The notes: generated by a model from the letters alone, not told the origin. Counted from the stretch's first letter, positions 1-9,362 are shown. The stretch: DNA of 64,000 nt from Nocardiopsis sp. CC223A (GCF_030766825.1 NZ_JASFDV010000020.1:25638-89637); one strand, 5' to 3'. Made by a program: numbers and translations.

Positions 1-1205
1 ACGCCCACCACGCAGAATACGACGACCAGCGGCAGGAGCATCGTCCTGGGTGTGTTGAGGACCTTGGCGAACACCGGGATCAGCGGCAGGTTCAGGACCA
101 GCAGCACCACGGTGCCCAGGTACATCGACGCCACCACGCCCCAGAACATGCCGGGGTCGTCGGTCAGCATCGTCGGTCCCGGCTGCACACCGAGGACCAT
201 CAGCGCGCCCAGCAGGATGGCCGTCGTGCCCGATCCCGGCACGCCCAGGGTCATCAGCGGCACGAACGACCCCACCGCCGCGGCGTTGTTGGCCGCCTCG
301 GGCGCGGCCACACCCTTCATGTTGCCCTGTCCGAAGGTCTTGCCGTCGCGGGCGATCCTCTTCTCCGCGGAGTACGCCAGGAAGGAGGCCACCGTGGCCC
401 CGGCCCCGGGCAGGACACCGGTGAAGAAGCCCAGCACCGAGGAGCGCAGCGCGGGCGGGGTGATCCGGGCCAGCTCACCGCGGGACAGCCGCAGCGAGGT
501 CACGGACTTGCGCACGCCGCCCTTGCCGCGCCGGCTGAGCATCACCAGCACCTCGGCCAGCGCGAACACGCCCAGCGCCACGATCAGGAACTCCACACCC
601 TCGTACAGCTCCGGCCGGTCGAAGGTGAACCGGGTGATGGCGGTCTGGGAGTCGATGCCCACCAGGGCGATGATCACGCCGACCACCGCCGAGATCAGGC
701 CCTTGGTCAGGTTGCGCCCGCCCAGGGACACCACCGCGGTCAACCCCAGCACCATCAGCGCGAAGTACTCGGTGGGGCCGAAGCTGACGGCGAACGACGC
801 CAGGCTCGGCGCGATGGCCATCAGGCCCACGACGCCGATGGTGCCGCCGACGAACGACGAGATCGCCGCGATCGCCAGTGCCTTGCCCGCCTGGCCCTTG
901 AGGGCCATGGGGTAGCCGTCGAAGGAGGTGGCGACCGTTCCGGCCACACCCGGTGCGTTGAGCAGGATGGACGAGGTCGATCCGCCGAAGATCGCCCCGT
1001 AGTACACCCCGGCCAGCATGATGATCGCCGAGGTGGGGTCCATGCCGTAGGCGATGGGGATCATCAGCGCGATCGCGCTCATCGGCCCCAGCCCCGGCAG
1101 GATGCCGATGACCGTTCCGGCCAGGACGCCGATGAAGACGTAGAGCAGGTTCTCCGGGGTCAGCGCGATACTGAACCCGTACATGAGTTGGTCGAGCATG
1201 CCCAT
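1..1205 (-). CDS. tctA: Tripartite tricarboxylate transporter large permease TctA (3' part beyond window)
   Basis: Reading from ATG 1205 towards position 1 gives about 400 residues of a very hydrophobic protein beginning MGMLDQLMYGF, with the Gly/Pro-rich stretch GTVIGILPGLGPMSAI and a second GVLPGAGATVASFLAYSAEK segment typical of TctA. TctA is the 11-12-helix membrane subunit that moves tricarboxylates or other carboxylates, driven by an ion gradient, after delivery by TctC. It is the last gene of tctC-tctB-tctA; the start lies 25 bp after the tctB stop. The gene is truncated only by the window edge. The family is clear; the substrate cannot be read from sequence. Confidence 0.95.
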   Translation of the reverse strand, partial: MGMLDQLMYGFSIALTPENLLYVFIGVLAGTVIGILPGLGPMSAIALMIPIAYGMDPTSAIIMLAGVYYGAIFGGSTSSILLNAPGVAGTVATSFDGYPMALKGQAGKALAIAAISSFVGGTIGVVGLMAIAPSLASFAVSFGPTEYFALMVLGLTAVVSLGGRNLTKGLISAVVGVIIALVGIDSQTAITRFTFDRPELYEGVEFLIVALGVFALAEVLVMLSRRGKGGVRKSVTSLRLSRGELARITPPALRSSVLGFFTGVLPGAGATVASFLAYSAEKRIARDGKTFGQGNMKGVAAPEAANNAAAVGSFVPLMTLGVPGSGTTAILLGALMVLGVQPGPTMLTDDPGMFWGVVASMYLGTVVLLVLNLPLIPVFAKVLNTPRTMLLPLVVVFCVVG

Positions 1206-1229
1206 GAGTGGGAATTCCTTGGTTTCGGG

Positions 1230-1901
1230 TCAGAAGGGGAGCAGGCCGGTCGGCAGCGCCACATCCAGGCCCCACGTCATGCCCGCGTAGAGCGCGAACG
1301 GCAGGGCGATGGCGACCACGGCGTTGACCAGGTGGCGGCGGTAGCCGAGATACCAGGTCATCGATCCCAGGTAGAGGGCGGTGGCCAGGATGAACCCCAG
1401 GAATTCGAACAGCGCGGCGTAGGCCGCCAGGGCGGCGACGAACAGGCCGATCTCCAGCCGGGTGTCCTCGAAGCGGCCCAGCCGGGCCTCGCCCTTCGCC
1501 GTGTCCGCGGACGGGTCGGCGTCCGTGTCCGCGTCGGCGTCCGTGGACTTCCCGGACGCACTCTCGGCGGCCTCCGCCACCGGGGCGGCCTCGGGCTCCC
1601 CGTCCGCCTGGGGGCGCTGGAAGAACAGCAGCACCGCCAGCACCAGCAGCACCGCGCCCAGCCAGCGCGGCAGGGTCGCGGGTTGGACCGGGACCTGCAC
1701 CGCCGTGTAGTCGGGCATCTGGAACGCCAGCACCAGGTAGCCGATCGCGAACAGCGCGATCACCACTCCCAGCGTGCGCGGCGAGAACCGGAACGCCCGC
1801 TCCGGCAGGACGGGGACCCTGGAACCCCGGGGCTTTCGGGGGCGGCCCGGGGCCGCCCCCGTCGCGGGCGCGCTCCCGCGCGCTGTGCTCTTCTCGCTCA
1901 C
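1230..1901 (-). CDS. tctB: Tripartite tricarboxylate transporter small permease TctB
   Basis: The 223-aa product has about four hydrophobic segments: one near residues 40-60, one near 80-95, and a C-terminal group ending in LPTGLLPF. An unusual acidic low-complexity linker (repeated DAD/DTDAD) sits near residues 115-130. TctB is the small membrane subunit that pairs with TctA. The GTG start at 1901 overlaps the tctC stop by 4 bp (GTGA), so translation is probably coupled. The longer open frame upstream is a shadow of tctC. The N-terminal 30 residues are Pro/Arg-rich and probably cytoplasmic. Confidence 0.92.
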   Translation of the reverse strand: MSEKSTARGSAPATGAAPGRPRKPRGSRVPVLPERAFRFSPRTLGVVIALFAIGYLVLAFQMPDYTAVQVPVQPATLPRWLGAVLLVLAVLLFFQRPQADGEPEAAPVAEAAESASGKSTDADADTDADPSADTAKGEARLGRFEDTRLEIGLFVAALAAYAALFEFLGFILATALYLGSMTWYLGYRRHLVNAVVAIALPFALYAGMTWGLDVALPTGLLPF

Positions 1902-2962
1902 TGAAGGCCGACCTCGGTCAGGATCTCGGCGAACTCGCCACGGGTGTCGTCCAGGAACGCCCCGAACTCCTCGCTGTCCTGGTAGGCGTCCGTCCAGCCC
2001 AGACGGGCGGACTCCTCCTTCCAGGCCTCGGTCTCCATCAGGTCGGCGAAGAGGGTCTCGTGGTAGGCGATCTGCGGCTCGGTCAGGTCCGTCGGGCCCA
2101 TCACACCGCGCCAGATGTCGAACGTGAAGTCGATGTCCTGCTCCACCAGGGTCGGCACCTCCGCCACGACGTCCACGCGCTCGGCCGAGGAGACGCCCAC
2201 CGCGCGCAGGTCGCCCGACTCCAGCATGCCCAGGGCTTCTCCGACGCCCACCACGGCCGCGTCCACGTGACCGCCCAGCAGGGAGGTCAGGGCCTCGCCC
2301 CCGCCGTCGAAGGGGATGTAGTTGGCCTGGGTGGCGTCGGCTCCGGCGGCCCGGAGGGCGCCGGCCAGGGCGACGTGGTCCATGCTGCCGGGGCCGGAGC
2401 CGCCGCCGACGCTCAGCGCGCCCGACTCCACCTGCTCGGCCAGGTCGGCGAAGGTCTCGATGTCGGAGTCGGCCGCCACGAGGTAGACCATGTAGTCGGT
2501 CGCCAGGCGGGCGATCGGCGTGAAGTTGTCGTGGTCGTAGTCGGAGTCGCCGGCCATGGGCACCAGCAGGATGGGCGGGCTGGTCACGAACAGCTTGTGC
2601 GGGTCGCCGGGGTTGTTGGCGATGTAACCCCAGCCGATGGCGCCGCCGGCACCGGGCTTGTTGACCACCTGGGGCGAGTGGTCGACCAGCCCCTCCTCCT
2701 CCAGCAGGCGGGCACTGGTGCGGGCGAGGGTGTCCCAGCCGCCGCCGGTGGCGGCCGGCGCGGTGATCTCGATCGCCTGGGTCGGGGCCCAGGTCCCGTC
2801 CTCGGCGGTGCCGCCGGTGGCGCCGTCGTCGGTGCCGCCGCAGGCGGCGAGCAGCAGGGGCAGGGCCGCGGCGACCGCGGCCGCGCGGAACCCGGGCGCG
2901 CGGCGGAACGTGCCCGAACCGGGGGTGCCGGGACCGACATGCGTCTTCGTCAGGAGGGACAT
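1898..2962 (-). CDS. tctC: Tripartite tricarboxylate transporter solute-binding lipoprotein TctC
   Basis: This is a 354-aa extracytoplasmic binding protein of the Bug/TctC family. A signal peptide ends in the lipobox LLLAACGG (lipidated Cys41). The family region around residues 70-110 (ITAPAATGGGWDTLARTSA, then VVNKPGAGGAIGWGYIA) forms the carboxylate-binding site. ATG 2962 has ACGGAG 7 bp upstream. It is the first gene of the tct operon and stands back to back with a CitA-type sensor kinase, the usual arrangement where the kinase senses the transported carboxylate. The ligand (citrate, tartrate, terephthalate or other) is unknown. Confidence 0.94.
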   Translation of the reverse strand: MSLLTKTHVGPGTPGSGTFRRAPGFRAAAVAAALPLLLAACGGTDDGATGGTAEDGTWAPTQAIEITAPAATGGGWDTLARTSARLLEEEGLVDHSPQVVNKPGAGGAIGWGYIANNPGDPHKLFVTSPPILLVPMAGDSDYDHDNFTPIARLATDYMVYLVAADSDIETFADLAEQVESGALSVGGGSGPGSMDHVALAGALRAAGADATQANYIPFDGGGEALTSLLGGHVDAAVVGVGEALGMLESGDLRAVGVSSAERVDVVAEVPTLVEQDIDFTFDIWRGVMGPTDLTEPQIAYHETLFADLMETEAWKEESARLGWTDAYQDSEEFGAFLDDTRGEFAEILTEVGLQ

Positions 2963-3130
2963 GATTTCTCCGTAGGGGATGTGGCCGGGTATGTTCCGGT
3001 TGTGTGTGATGCAACACACAGGCAAACAGAGGGAAATACGGGTGAGAAGTGTTGTGTCTTTTGTGCGGGCATTGGTCCTAAGGAACCTTGTGGTCGTTGT
3101 GTTCACGCGGGTGCGGAGGGCGTCGCGCCG
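2963..3130. promoter_or_regulatory. Divergent promoter region tctC / sensor kinase
   Basis: This 168-bp gap is distinctly more AT-rich than the flanking genes and must hold both promoters. It contains an inverted repeat, TGTGTG-ATGCAA-CACACA, at 3003-3020, a plausible site for the adjacent response regulator. The kinase has GCGGAGGG about 11 bp before its ATG. The link between repeat and regulator is inferred from position only. Confidence 0.5.
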
Positions 3131-4765
3131 ATGAGGTTCGGGGCACCGCGCACGACGCTGGCCGGCCAGTTCCTCGCCCTCCAACTGGCCATCGTGGTCA
3201 CCGTGCTGGTCGTGGTCGCCGCCGTGTCCATGGCCCAGTCCGACGCCCGTCTGCGCCAGACCGAGAGCCGCCGCATGCTCTCGGTCGCCGAGAGCACCGC
3301 CGCACGCGACATCATCCGCGCGGGGCTGGAGACCTCCGGCCGCCCGGAGGTGCTGGCGCCCCACGCGGAGAGCGTCCGCGCGCTCTCCGGCGCCGACCAC
3401 CTCGTCGTCCACGACAGCGGCGGCCGGGCCCTGACCCTGGACTCCGGCCCGGAGGGCGAGGCGCCCCGGGAGGACCCCGGCCTCGCCTCCGCCCTACAGG
3501 GCCGCGCCTGGACCGGCGTGACCGAGATCGAGGGCGACCGCGCCGTGGTCGCGGCGGTCCCGGTCATCGGCGAGGGCGGCACCATCCTCGGCGTCGTGGT
3601 CGCGGGCACGGACTACCCCGGGACGTGGGAGCTCCTGGCCCTGGCCACCCCCAACCTGCTGGTCTACCTGGGCATCGCCAGCGTGATCGGCGTGGCCGGG
3701 TCCCTGCTGCTGTCCCGCCGGGTCAAACGCCAGACCCTGGGCCTGGAGCCCGACCAGATCGCACGGCTGGTCGAACACCGCGAGGCCATGCTGCACGGCA
3801 TCAAGGAGGGCGTCCTGGGACTGGACGCGGGCCACCGGGTCACGCTCGCCAACGACGCCGCGGTCCGCCTGCTCGGCCTGCCGCCCGACTGCGTCGGCGC
3901 CACCCTGGCCGACCTGGACGTGGGCGGTGAGCTGGAGGACGTGCTCCTGGGCCGGGTCCGGGGGCGCGACACCGTCGTGGTGCTGGGCGACCGGCTGGTC
4001 GCCCTCAACCGCATGCCGCTGATGACCGCGGGGCGCCCCGCCGGGTCCGTGACGACGATGCGGGACCGCACCGACCTGGTCGAACTCCAGCACGAACTGG
4101 ACACCAGCCAGACCACCACCGAGACCCTGCGTGCCCAGGCGCACGAGTTCAGCAACCGGCTGCACGTCATCTCCGGGCTGCTGGAGCTGCGCGAATACGG
4201 CGAGGCCGCCAAGTACGTCAGCCAGGTCGGCGGGGCCCGCGCCCAGCTCAGCGCCGACGTCACCGGCCGTGTCAACGATCCCTCGCTGGCCGCGCTGCTC
4301 ATCGCCAAGACCAGCCTCGCCGACGAACAGCGCACACGGCTGCGCGTCTCCCCGCGGACCGGCCTGGACCCGGTGTCGGAGGAGCTGTCCGACGACCTGG
4401 TCACCGTCGTGGCCAACCTGGTCGACAACGCTCTGGACGCCGTGGCCTCGACCGGCGGGGGCGCCGAACGCCCCTGGGTCGAGGTCGAGGTCGTCGGCGG
4501 CGGCGGAGACCCGGTCCGCGTCGCGGTCCGCGACTCCGGACCGGGCGTGCCCAGCGAACTCGCCGACGAGGTCTTCCAGCACGGATACACGACCAAGGGC
4601 GGATCAGGGCGGAAACGCGGCCTGGGCCTGGCCATCGTCGGACTGGTCTGCGCGCGCCGGGGCGGGTCGGCGACCGTCTCCGGTTCGGAGTTCACCGCCG
4701 TCCTGAACGAGATCCCGCCCCAGAGCCCGACCGATGGCCCGTTCGACCCCGAAGGGACGCCCTGA
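3131..4765 (+). CDS. CitA/DcuS-family sensor histidine kinase
   Basis: The 544-aa kinase has a first transmembrane helix at about residues 14-35, an extracytoplasmic sensor domain (about 37-170) and a second helix at about 175-200 ending in SRRVKRQ. A cytoplasmic PAS domain follows, then the Spo0B-type phosphoacceptor motif HEFSNRLHVISGLLEL with His about 338. The HATPase domain shows NLVDNALDAV (N box), DSGPGV (G1) and RGLGLAIV (G2). CitA/DcuS/DctB kinases sense extracellular di- or tricarboxylates, which fits the divergent tct operon. ATG 3131 precedes the first helix directly; the long upstream open frame is antisense to tctC. Confidence 0.92.
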   Translation: MRFGAPRTTLAGQFLALQLAIVVTVLVVVAAVSMAQSDARLRQTESRRMLSVAESTAARDIIRAGLETSGRPEVLAPHAESVRALSGADHLVVHDSGGRALTLDSGPEGEAPREDPGLASALQGRAWTGVTEIEGDRAVVAAVPVIGEGGTILGVVVAGTDYPGTWELLALATPNLLVYLGIASVIGVAGSLLLSRRVKRQTLGLEPDQIARLVEHREAMLHGIKEGVLGLDAGHRVTLANDAAVRLLGLPPDCVGATLADLDVGGELEDVLLGRVRGRDTVVVLGDRLVALNRMPLMTAGRPAGSVTTMRDRTDLVELQHELDTSQTTTETLRAQAHEFSNRLHVISGLLELREYGEAAKYVSQVGGARAQLSADVTGRVNDPSLAALLIAKTSLADEQRTRLRVSPRTGLDPVSEELSDDLVTVVANLVDNALDAVASTGGGAERPWVEVEVVGGGGDPVRVAVRDSGPGVPSELADEVFQHGYTTKGGSGRKRGLGLAIVGLVCARRGGSATVSGSEFTAVLNEIPPQSPTDGPFDPEGTP

Positions 4766-4814
4766 TGCCGACCATCCCCCACCGCCCGGGACGGCGCCAC
4801 ACCGGAGGTACACG

Positions 4815-5597
4815 TTGAACGCACCGGAGGCGACAGCGGACCGGACCATGGATCCGCAGGTCAGAACGCTCATCGTCGACGACGACTTCATGGTCGCGCG
4901 GATCCATCGCGGCCTGGTGGAGCGCGTCCCCGGCTTCACCGTCGTCGGCGAGGCCACGACGGGGGCCGAGGCGCTGGAGATGGTCTCCCGGCTGCGCCCG
5001 GACCTGGTCCTGCTGGACATCTACCTGCCCGACATGAACGGCATCGACGTGCTGCGCGACCTGCGCGGATCCGGCGGCCTGGAGCTGCCGGAGGTGGACG
5101 TCCTGGTCATCACCGCGGCCAGGGACGGCGCCACCGTCCGCCGCGCGCTGCGCGGCGGGGCGGTGCAGTACCTCATCAAGCCGTTCGAGCCCGCGCTCCT
5201 GATCGAGCGGCTGCGCGACTACGCCCGGCTGCGCCGCGACCTGGAGAACAGCGGCGCGGCCGACCAGGAGGCCGTCGACCGGGCGTTCGGCGCGGCCCGG
5301 CCGACGGGCCGGGCACCCGGCCGGACGGCCAAGAAGATGCCCAAGGGGCTGACCACCCAGACCGCCGGCCTGGTGGAGCGTGCGCTGCGCGAGCGCGCGG
5401 CCCGGCCCGGGGACCGGGGGGCCGAGGACGGGGGCGCCGAGGACCTGTCGGCGACCGAGTGCGCCGCCGTCACCGGGATCTCCCGGGTCAGCGCCCGCCG
5501 CTACCTGGAGTTCTTCGCCGACTCCGGGCGCGTGGAGGTGCGGCTGCGCTACGGGACGGCCGGCCGTCCCGAACGGCGCTACCTCTGGTCGGGTTGA
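4815..5597 (+). CDS. CitB/DcuR-family response regulator
   Basis: This is a receiver domain with acidic pocket VDDD, phosphoacceptor Asp68 in LLDIYLPDMNG, and conserved Lys in YLIKPF. A linker and a DcuR/CitB-type C-terminal DNA-binding region follow (SATECAAVTGISRVSARRYL, then a wing ending RRYLWSG). I chose TTG 4815 because GGAGG at 4804-4808 is 6 bp upstream; ATG 4848 has no well-spaced site. The protein is 260 aa. The gene follows the kinase after 49 bp, so the two form a two-component pair that probably controls tctCBA. Confidence 0.9.
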   Translation: MNAPEATADRTMDPQVRTLIVDDDFMVARIHRGLVERVPGFTVVGEATTGAEALEMVSRLRPDLVLLDIYLPDMNGIDVLRDLRGSGGLELPEVDVLVITAARDGATVRRALRGGAVQYLIKPFEPALLIERLRDYARLRRDLENSGAADQEAVDRAFGAARPTGRAPGRTAKKMPKGLTTQTAGLVERALRERAARPGDRGAEDGGAEDLSATECAAVTGISRVSARRYLEFFADSGRVEVRLRYGTAGRPERRYLWSG

Positions 5598-5625
5598 GGG
5601 GCCCGTCGGCGGTGCGGAGCCGGGG

Positions 5626-6387
5626 TCAGTGGTGCTGGCTCCACCGGACGAGGTTGCGCAGGGCGCTCCTGTCCTCGGCGGCGCGGGGACGCGGGGCGGT
5701 GGGCGTCCCCGCGGCCCGATCGGCCCCGGCTGCCCCGGCCGAGGTCCCGGTCCCGGTCCTGGCCCCGGACCGCACGGCCTGCCAGGCGAGCGGCCAGAAC
5801 GCCACGATCGAGGCGACGCCCAGCACGTAGAAGAACGCGAAGGGCGGAGCCGCGACGGCCACGGCCATCACGATCACCGCGGCCGTCACCACCGCCGTCA
5901 TCGGCCGGCCCATGATCCCGGAGCGGGCGATCCCCATCGCGAAGGCCAGCGCTCCGAGCACGAACGCGATGGAACCGCTCACCAGCAGCGTCAGGAACCA
6001 CGGCTGCACGGCCTCCAGCATCGCCACGGTGTCGACCCCCGCCTGGACGGCCGCAGCGACGGCCATCTCGATCGCGGGCAGCCCGGCGAGGAGCACGAGA
6101 CCCACGATGACCAGCGGGAACGCGAAGGAGCTCCACCGCTCCTCGCCGGCGTTCCGCAACAGGCCGCGGAGCGCCTGGAAGGCCAGGACGAACAGGGCGA
6201 AGGCCACGATCGTCAACAGGTGCACCATGGCCCAGTGGGCGGTGTCGGCCTCCACGAGCGGGGCGATGGCCTCCGGGGTCGGTGCGGGGCCCGGCACGTA
6301 CGGGTGGTACAGGAAGGCGGTCAGGAGCACCACCGGGGCGATGACCATGACGGCGGCCCGGAACCGGTCGCGAACGGGTGCGGACAT
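5626..6387 (-). CDS. Six-to-seven-helix integral membrane protein, function unknown
   Basis: The 253-aa protein starts at ATG 6387, with GGAGGTGG 5 bp upstream. Hydrophobic segments begin at about residues 15 (AAVMVIAPVVLLTAFLYHP), 55, 90, 115, 145, 175 and 200, and the C-terminal 50 residues are a basic cytoplasmic tail. No catalytic motif is visible and I do not recognise the family beyond a DUF4386-like general look. It converges on the response regulator gene (28 bp between stops) and stands alone, with the beta-lactamase homologue upstream on the same strand but 178 bp away. Confidence 0.75.
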   Translation of the reverse strand: MSAPVRDRFRAAVMVIAPVVLLTAFLYHPYVPGPAPTPEAIAPLVEADTAHWAMVHLLTIVAFALFVLAFQALRGLLRNAGEERWSSFAFPLVIVGLVLLAGLPAIEMAVAAAVQAGVDTVAMLEAVQPWFLTLLVSGSIAFVLGALAFAMGIARSGIMGRPMTAVVTAAVIVMAVAVAAPPFAFFYVLGVASIVAFWPLAWQAVRSGARTGTGTSAGAAGADRAAGTPTAPRPRAAEDRSALRNLVRWSQHH

Positions 6388-6565
6388 CGTGTCCACCTCC
6401 ATATCGAGGGGCCCGGCCCGGGCGTCCGTGCGGGCCGGACACAGAAGGCTGATTCCACAGTACGACTGCGGGCCCTCTCGCGGTATAGGTGGAGGGGTCC
6501 GATATCGTCGCAGGTCGCACGGGGTTCCCGGCCGCGGCGCACCGACGCCGCCCGGGGCCTGTTCG

Positions 6566-7498
6566 TCATCCGAGGGCTTGGACCGCCAGTTCGGTGGCCC
6601 GCGCGATGAGGGCGTCGTCGTACCCCGCGCCCGCCTCGTCGCGGCCGGACATGACCGCCAGGACGACGGGGGCGCCCTGCGGCGGCCACAGCACACCGAT
6701 GTCGTGCCGGGTCCCGTAGCCGCAGGCGCCGGTCTTGTCGCCGACCTCCCAGCCCTCGGGGACCCCGGCCCGGATCAGGTCGTCGCCGGTGGTGTTGGTG
6801 CGCATCATGGTGACGAGGATGTCCCGTCGGTCCTCCGGCAGAACGTCGCCCAGGGTGAACTCGCGCAGGCTTCCGGCGAGTGCGCGTGGGGTGCTGGTGT
6901 CGCGCACATCGCCCGGAACCGCCTCGGCCATCTCCGGTGCGAACCGGTCCACGCTGGTGACGTCGTCGCCGAGTTCCCGCAGGGCCTCGCCCAGTCCCTC
7001 CGGGCCGCCCAACTCCTCAAGGAGCAGGTTGGAGGCGGTGTTGTCGCTGTGGCGCAGCGCGGCGTCGCCGAGCTCGCGCAGCGTCATGCCGGTGGCCACG
7101 TGCTCCTGCGTGACGGGGGAGTGGAAGACCAGGTCGGCCTCGGAGAAGGTGACGACCCGGTCGAGTTCGTCGATGGGCGTCTGCTGGAGTACGGCGCCGA
7201 AGGCCAGGACCTTGAAGGTGGAGCAGTAGGCGAACCGCTCGTCGGCCTGGAACTCCACCGCCTGCTCGGTGCCGGTGTCGAGTGCGTAGACGCCGAGCCG
7301 GACGTCGAACTCCTCCTCCAGGCGTGTGAACTCGGAGTCCATGCGGAGTGGAGGGGGCGGCTCGGTGGGCGCCGCGGGCGGCGCGGGCGCGGCGGTGGGT
7401 GCGGCCGGGACGTCGGCGGACGAGCAGCCGGTGAGCGGCACCAGCGCGACCGGGACCAGCACCGCCAATGCAACGTTGCGAGTCATGGACCACGGCAC
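6566..7498 (-). CDS. Class A beta-lactamase homologue (lipoprotein) lacking Glu166
   Basis: The 310-aa product has signal peptide and lipobox PLTGC (Cys25), then a Pro/Ala-rich linker and a class A penicillin-hydrolase fold. Conserved elements present are the nucleophile motif STFK (Ser70-Lys73), SDN (130-132) and KTG (234-236). The omega loop reads DRFAPEMAEAVPGD where active enzymes read DRWEPELNEAIP: both Glu166 (codon 6938-6940) and Asn170 (codon 6926-6928) are Ala. Deacylation should therefore be poor, and the protein may trap or sense beta-lactams instead of hydrolysing them. GTG 7498 is preceded by GGAGAAGG. No neighbouring blaR/blaI-type regulator is seen. Confidence 0.9.
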   Translation of the reverse strand: MPWSMTRNVALAVLVPVALVPLTGCSSADVPAAPTAAPAPPAAPTEPPPPLRMDSEFTRLEEEFDVRLGVYALDTGTEQAVEFQADERFAYCSTFKVLAFGAVLQQTPIDELDRVVTFSEADLVFHSPVTQEHVATGMTLRELGDAALRHSDNTASNLLLEELGGPEGLGEALRELGDDVTSVDRFAPEMAEAVPGDVRDTSTPRALAGSLREFTLGDVLPEDRRDILVTMMRTNTTGDDLIRAGVPEGWEVGDKTGACGYGTRHDIGVLWPPQGAPVVLAVMSGRDEAGAGYDDALIARATELAVQALG

Positions 7499-7853
7499 CG
7501 TGGAACACCTTCTCCCCGTATGCGGACGGTGACTCCCAGAAGTCTCGCGGCTGCCGGGTGTGCTGTCGACGATGCCGACGCCCCGGCGTGTACACCTGCC
7601 CGATCATCCCTGCCGGGGCTTCGCCCAGCCGGGTGGATTCCTCTTCAACGACCGGATCTTTGCAGGACTCGGCTTCGGTACCTTCTCCGGCACCTGTTCG
7701 AGGGGCACGCCCAGCTCCCGAGCCCACGTCCACGGTTTGCCCGGGCTCTGCGCAGTTCGGCCACGGTGTCCGCGGACAGGCCGAAGAATTCCGCGACGGT
7801 TCGGCAGGCGCTGGAGCAGGCCGGTCCGCACGAAGGTGTCAGTACCTCAGGTC
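7499..7853. other. 355 bp without a convincing gene
   Basis: Minus-strand frames here (for example 7604-7831) show protein-like fragments such as ARELGVPLEQVPEKVPK and RTVAEFFGLSADTVAEL in two different frames, suggesting a frameshifted remnant. No complete open reading frame with a ribosome-binding site is present and I cannot name the parent gene. The stretch lies inside the decayed island 7.5-11 kb. Confidence 0.35.
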
Positions 7854-8680
7854 TCATGTGTCGGCCTGGAACAGGTCTGTGAGTCTTTTGGCCTGGCGGT
7901 CCACCGTGCCTGGCGGGTTCCGCCTCTCCCCTTTCGCGTCGCGGCACAGCAGCACCAACCACACCAGAGCCAGCAAGCGTCGGTATTCGCGAAGCCTTGA
8001 AGTCTCGACGGAGGTGAGGTCGAACCCTCTCAGAAAGGCTGCCACGTCCAAAGGCTGTTCCACCCAGCTCCCCACGTGCTCGGTGATCTCCGCCAACTCG
8101 AAGACGCGGTCACTTCGGCCGGAGTCCTCGAAGTCGACCACACGGACCAGGGAACCGTCCCAGAGATAGTTGGCGAGGTTCCCGTCGCCAGGGCCGAAGA
8201 CCGATGGGGAGAGCCGCTCAGCCGAGCCCTCCCAGACGGCATGGGCCGCCCAGGTGAGTCCTTCGTCCATGGCACGGGCCGTATCGCCGGTGAGGCCGGG
8301 GCGGATGCGCGGAGCCCAGGTGCGCACGAACTCCTCGACCACCTGCGGCCGTCCGGGGCGAGGGGGACCCGGCCGAGTAGGTCTATGGGGAGTGCCGTGT
8401 GGAGTTCGGCCACGGTCCGGGCCAGGGCTCGCGTGCGCGCGGGATCCAGGGCGCGGCTGCGCAGTGGCTCGCCGTCCAGCCGGGACATGACCACCACGGG
8501 CTCGGCTGTATCGAAGTCGACCGATAGGGGTTCGGGGGCTATCCCCGGCGCGTGCATGGCCAGCAACGTGAGCGCACGCCATTCCCGGATGCACCGTTCA
8601 CGGCAGCCCGGTCGGAACCGCTTGGTCACCGTGTCCGAGCCGAACTCGATCGTATGGGTGCTCCACAAGGTGGGGGCCAT
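7854..8680 (-). pseudogene. Aminoglycoside/choline-kinase-like phosphotransferase, frameshifted
   Basis: From ATG 8680 (GAGAGGA upstream) the N-lobe is read: a short glycine-poor start, then EWRALTLLAMHAPGIAPEPL and VVVMSRLDGEPLRSRAL. At the G5 run 8362-8366 the frame is lost; the other minus frame continues with VVEEFVRTWAPRIRPGL. The catalytic segment PGDGNLANYL (Asp and Asn of the Brenner-type motif) and the metal-binding VVDFEDSGRSD then follow to the stop at 7854. Restoring one C would give a single ~275-aa kinase. Either the gene is dead or the homopolymer hides a sequencing indel. The substrate is unknown. Confidence 0.75.
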
Positions 8681-8857
8681 GGCCGTGGGTCCTCTCACAT
8701 GGAAGAACTCGGAGGTGGGGCGTTTATCGCGGTAGCGGCCCGTAGCTCCTTCAGGTCGGGATGTGGTTGTACAGCGTCCCCGGGCTGATCCCGAGCAGCT
8801 TGGCGATGGAGGTCACCGAGTACTCGGGGTTGGGGAGCATGTCGCGGGCCGCGCGGA

Positions 8858-9349
8858 TCAGGTCGGCGTTGACCACACTCGGGCGGGGCCGCCCACCCGG
8901 CCGCGGGCCCGCGCGGCGGCCAGGCCCTCACGGGTGCCGGCCACGATGAGCTCGCGGATGAACTCCGCCAGGGCGGCGAAGACGGGGAAGACCAGGCGCC
9001 CGCCGGGGGTGGTGTCGAGTCGCTCGTGCAGGGAGGTGAAGCCGATCTCGCGGCGGCGCAGGTCGGCGACCATGGTCACCAGGTCCTGGAGGGAGCGGCC
9101 GTAGCGGTCCAGGGAGGACACGACCAGGGAATCGCCGGGATTGAGGAAGGCATGGCACGTCTTCAGCTCGGGGCGCTCGTCGGTGCGGCCCGACTCGGTG
9201 TCGGCGAAGATCCGGCGGCACCCGGCCGCGGTGAGGGCGTCCGGTTGGCGGTCGAGCTTCTGCTCGCGGGTGGAGATGCGGGCGTAGCCGATGCGGATCC
9301 CGGTGAGCACGACCGGTTCGGCCGCGAGCGGGTCCGGGAACGGGTCCAT
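8858..9349 (-). pseudogene. Serine recombinase (resolvase/invertase), frameshifted before its helix-turn-helix
   Basis: The catalytic domain is intact: RIGYARISTREQKLDRQ (nucleophile Ser), then SLDRYGRSLQDLV with active-site Arg residues, and the E-helix AEFIRELIVAGTREG. After RGRVGG the frame ends at 8858. In the next frame 8760-8890 encodes the missing DNA-binding domain (SVVNADLIRAARDML, then SVTSIAKLLGISPGTLYNH), itself ended by a second slip near 8768. ATG 9349 has a GGGAG site. The pieces match a Tn3-type or phage-type small serine recombinase of about 190 aa. It may still be catalytic but unable to bind its site. Confidence 0.8.
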
Positions 9350-9362
9350 GCTCCCGATCCTC

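Noticed and set aside
52..915. Long plus-strand open frame
   Set aside because: It is antisense to tctA; its Thr/Pro/Arg-rich composition is the usual shadow in high-GC DNA.
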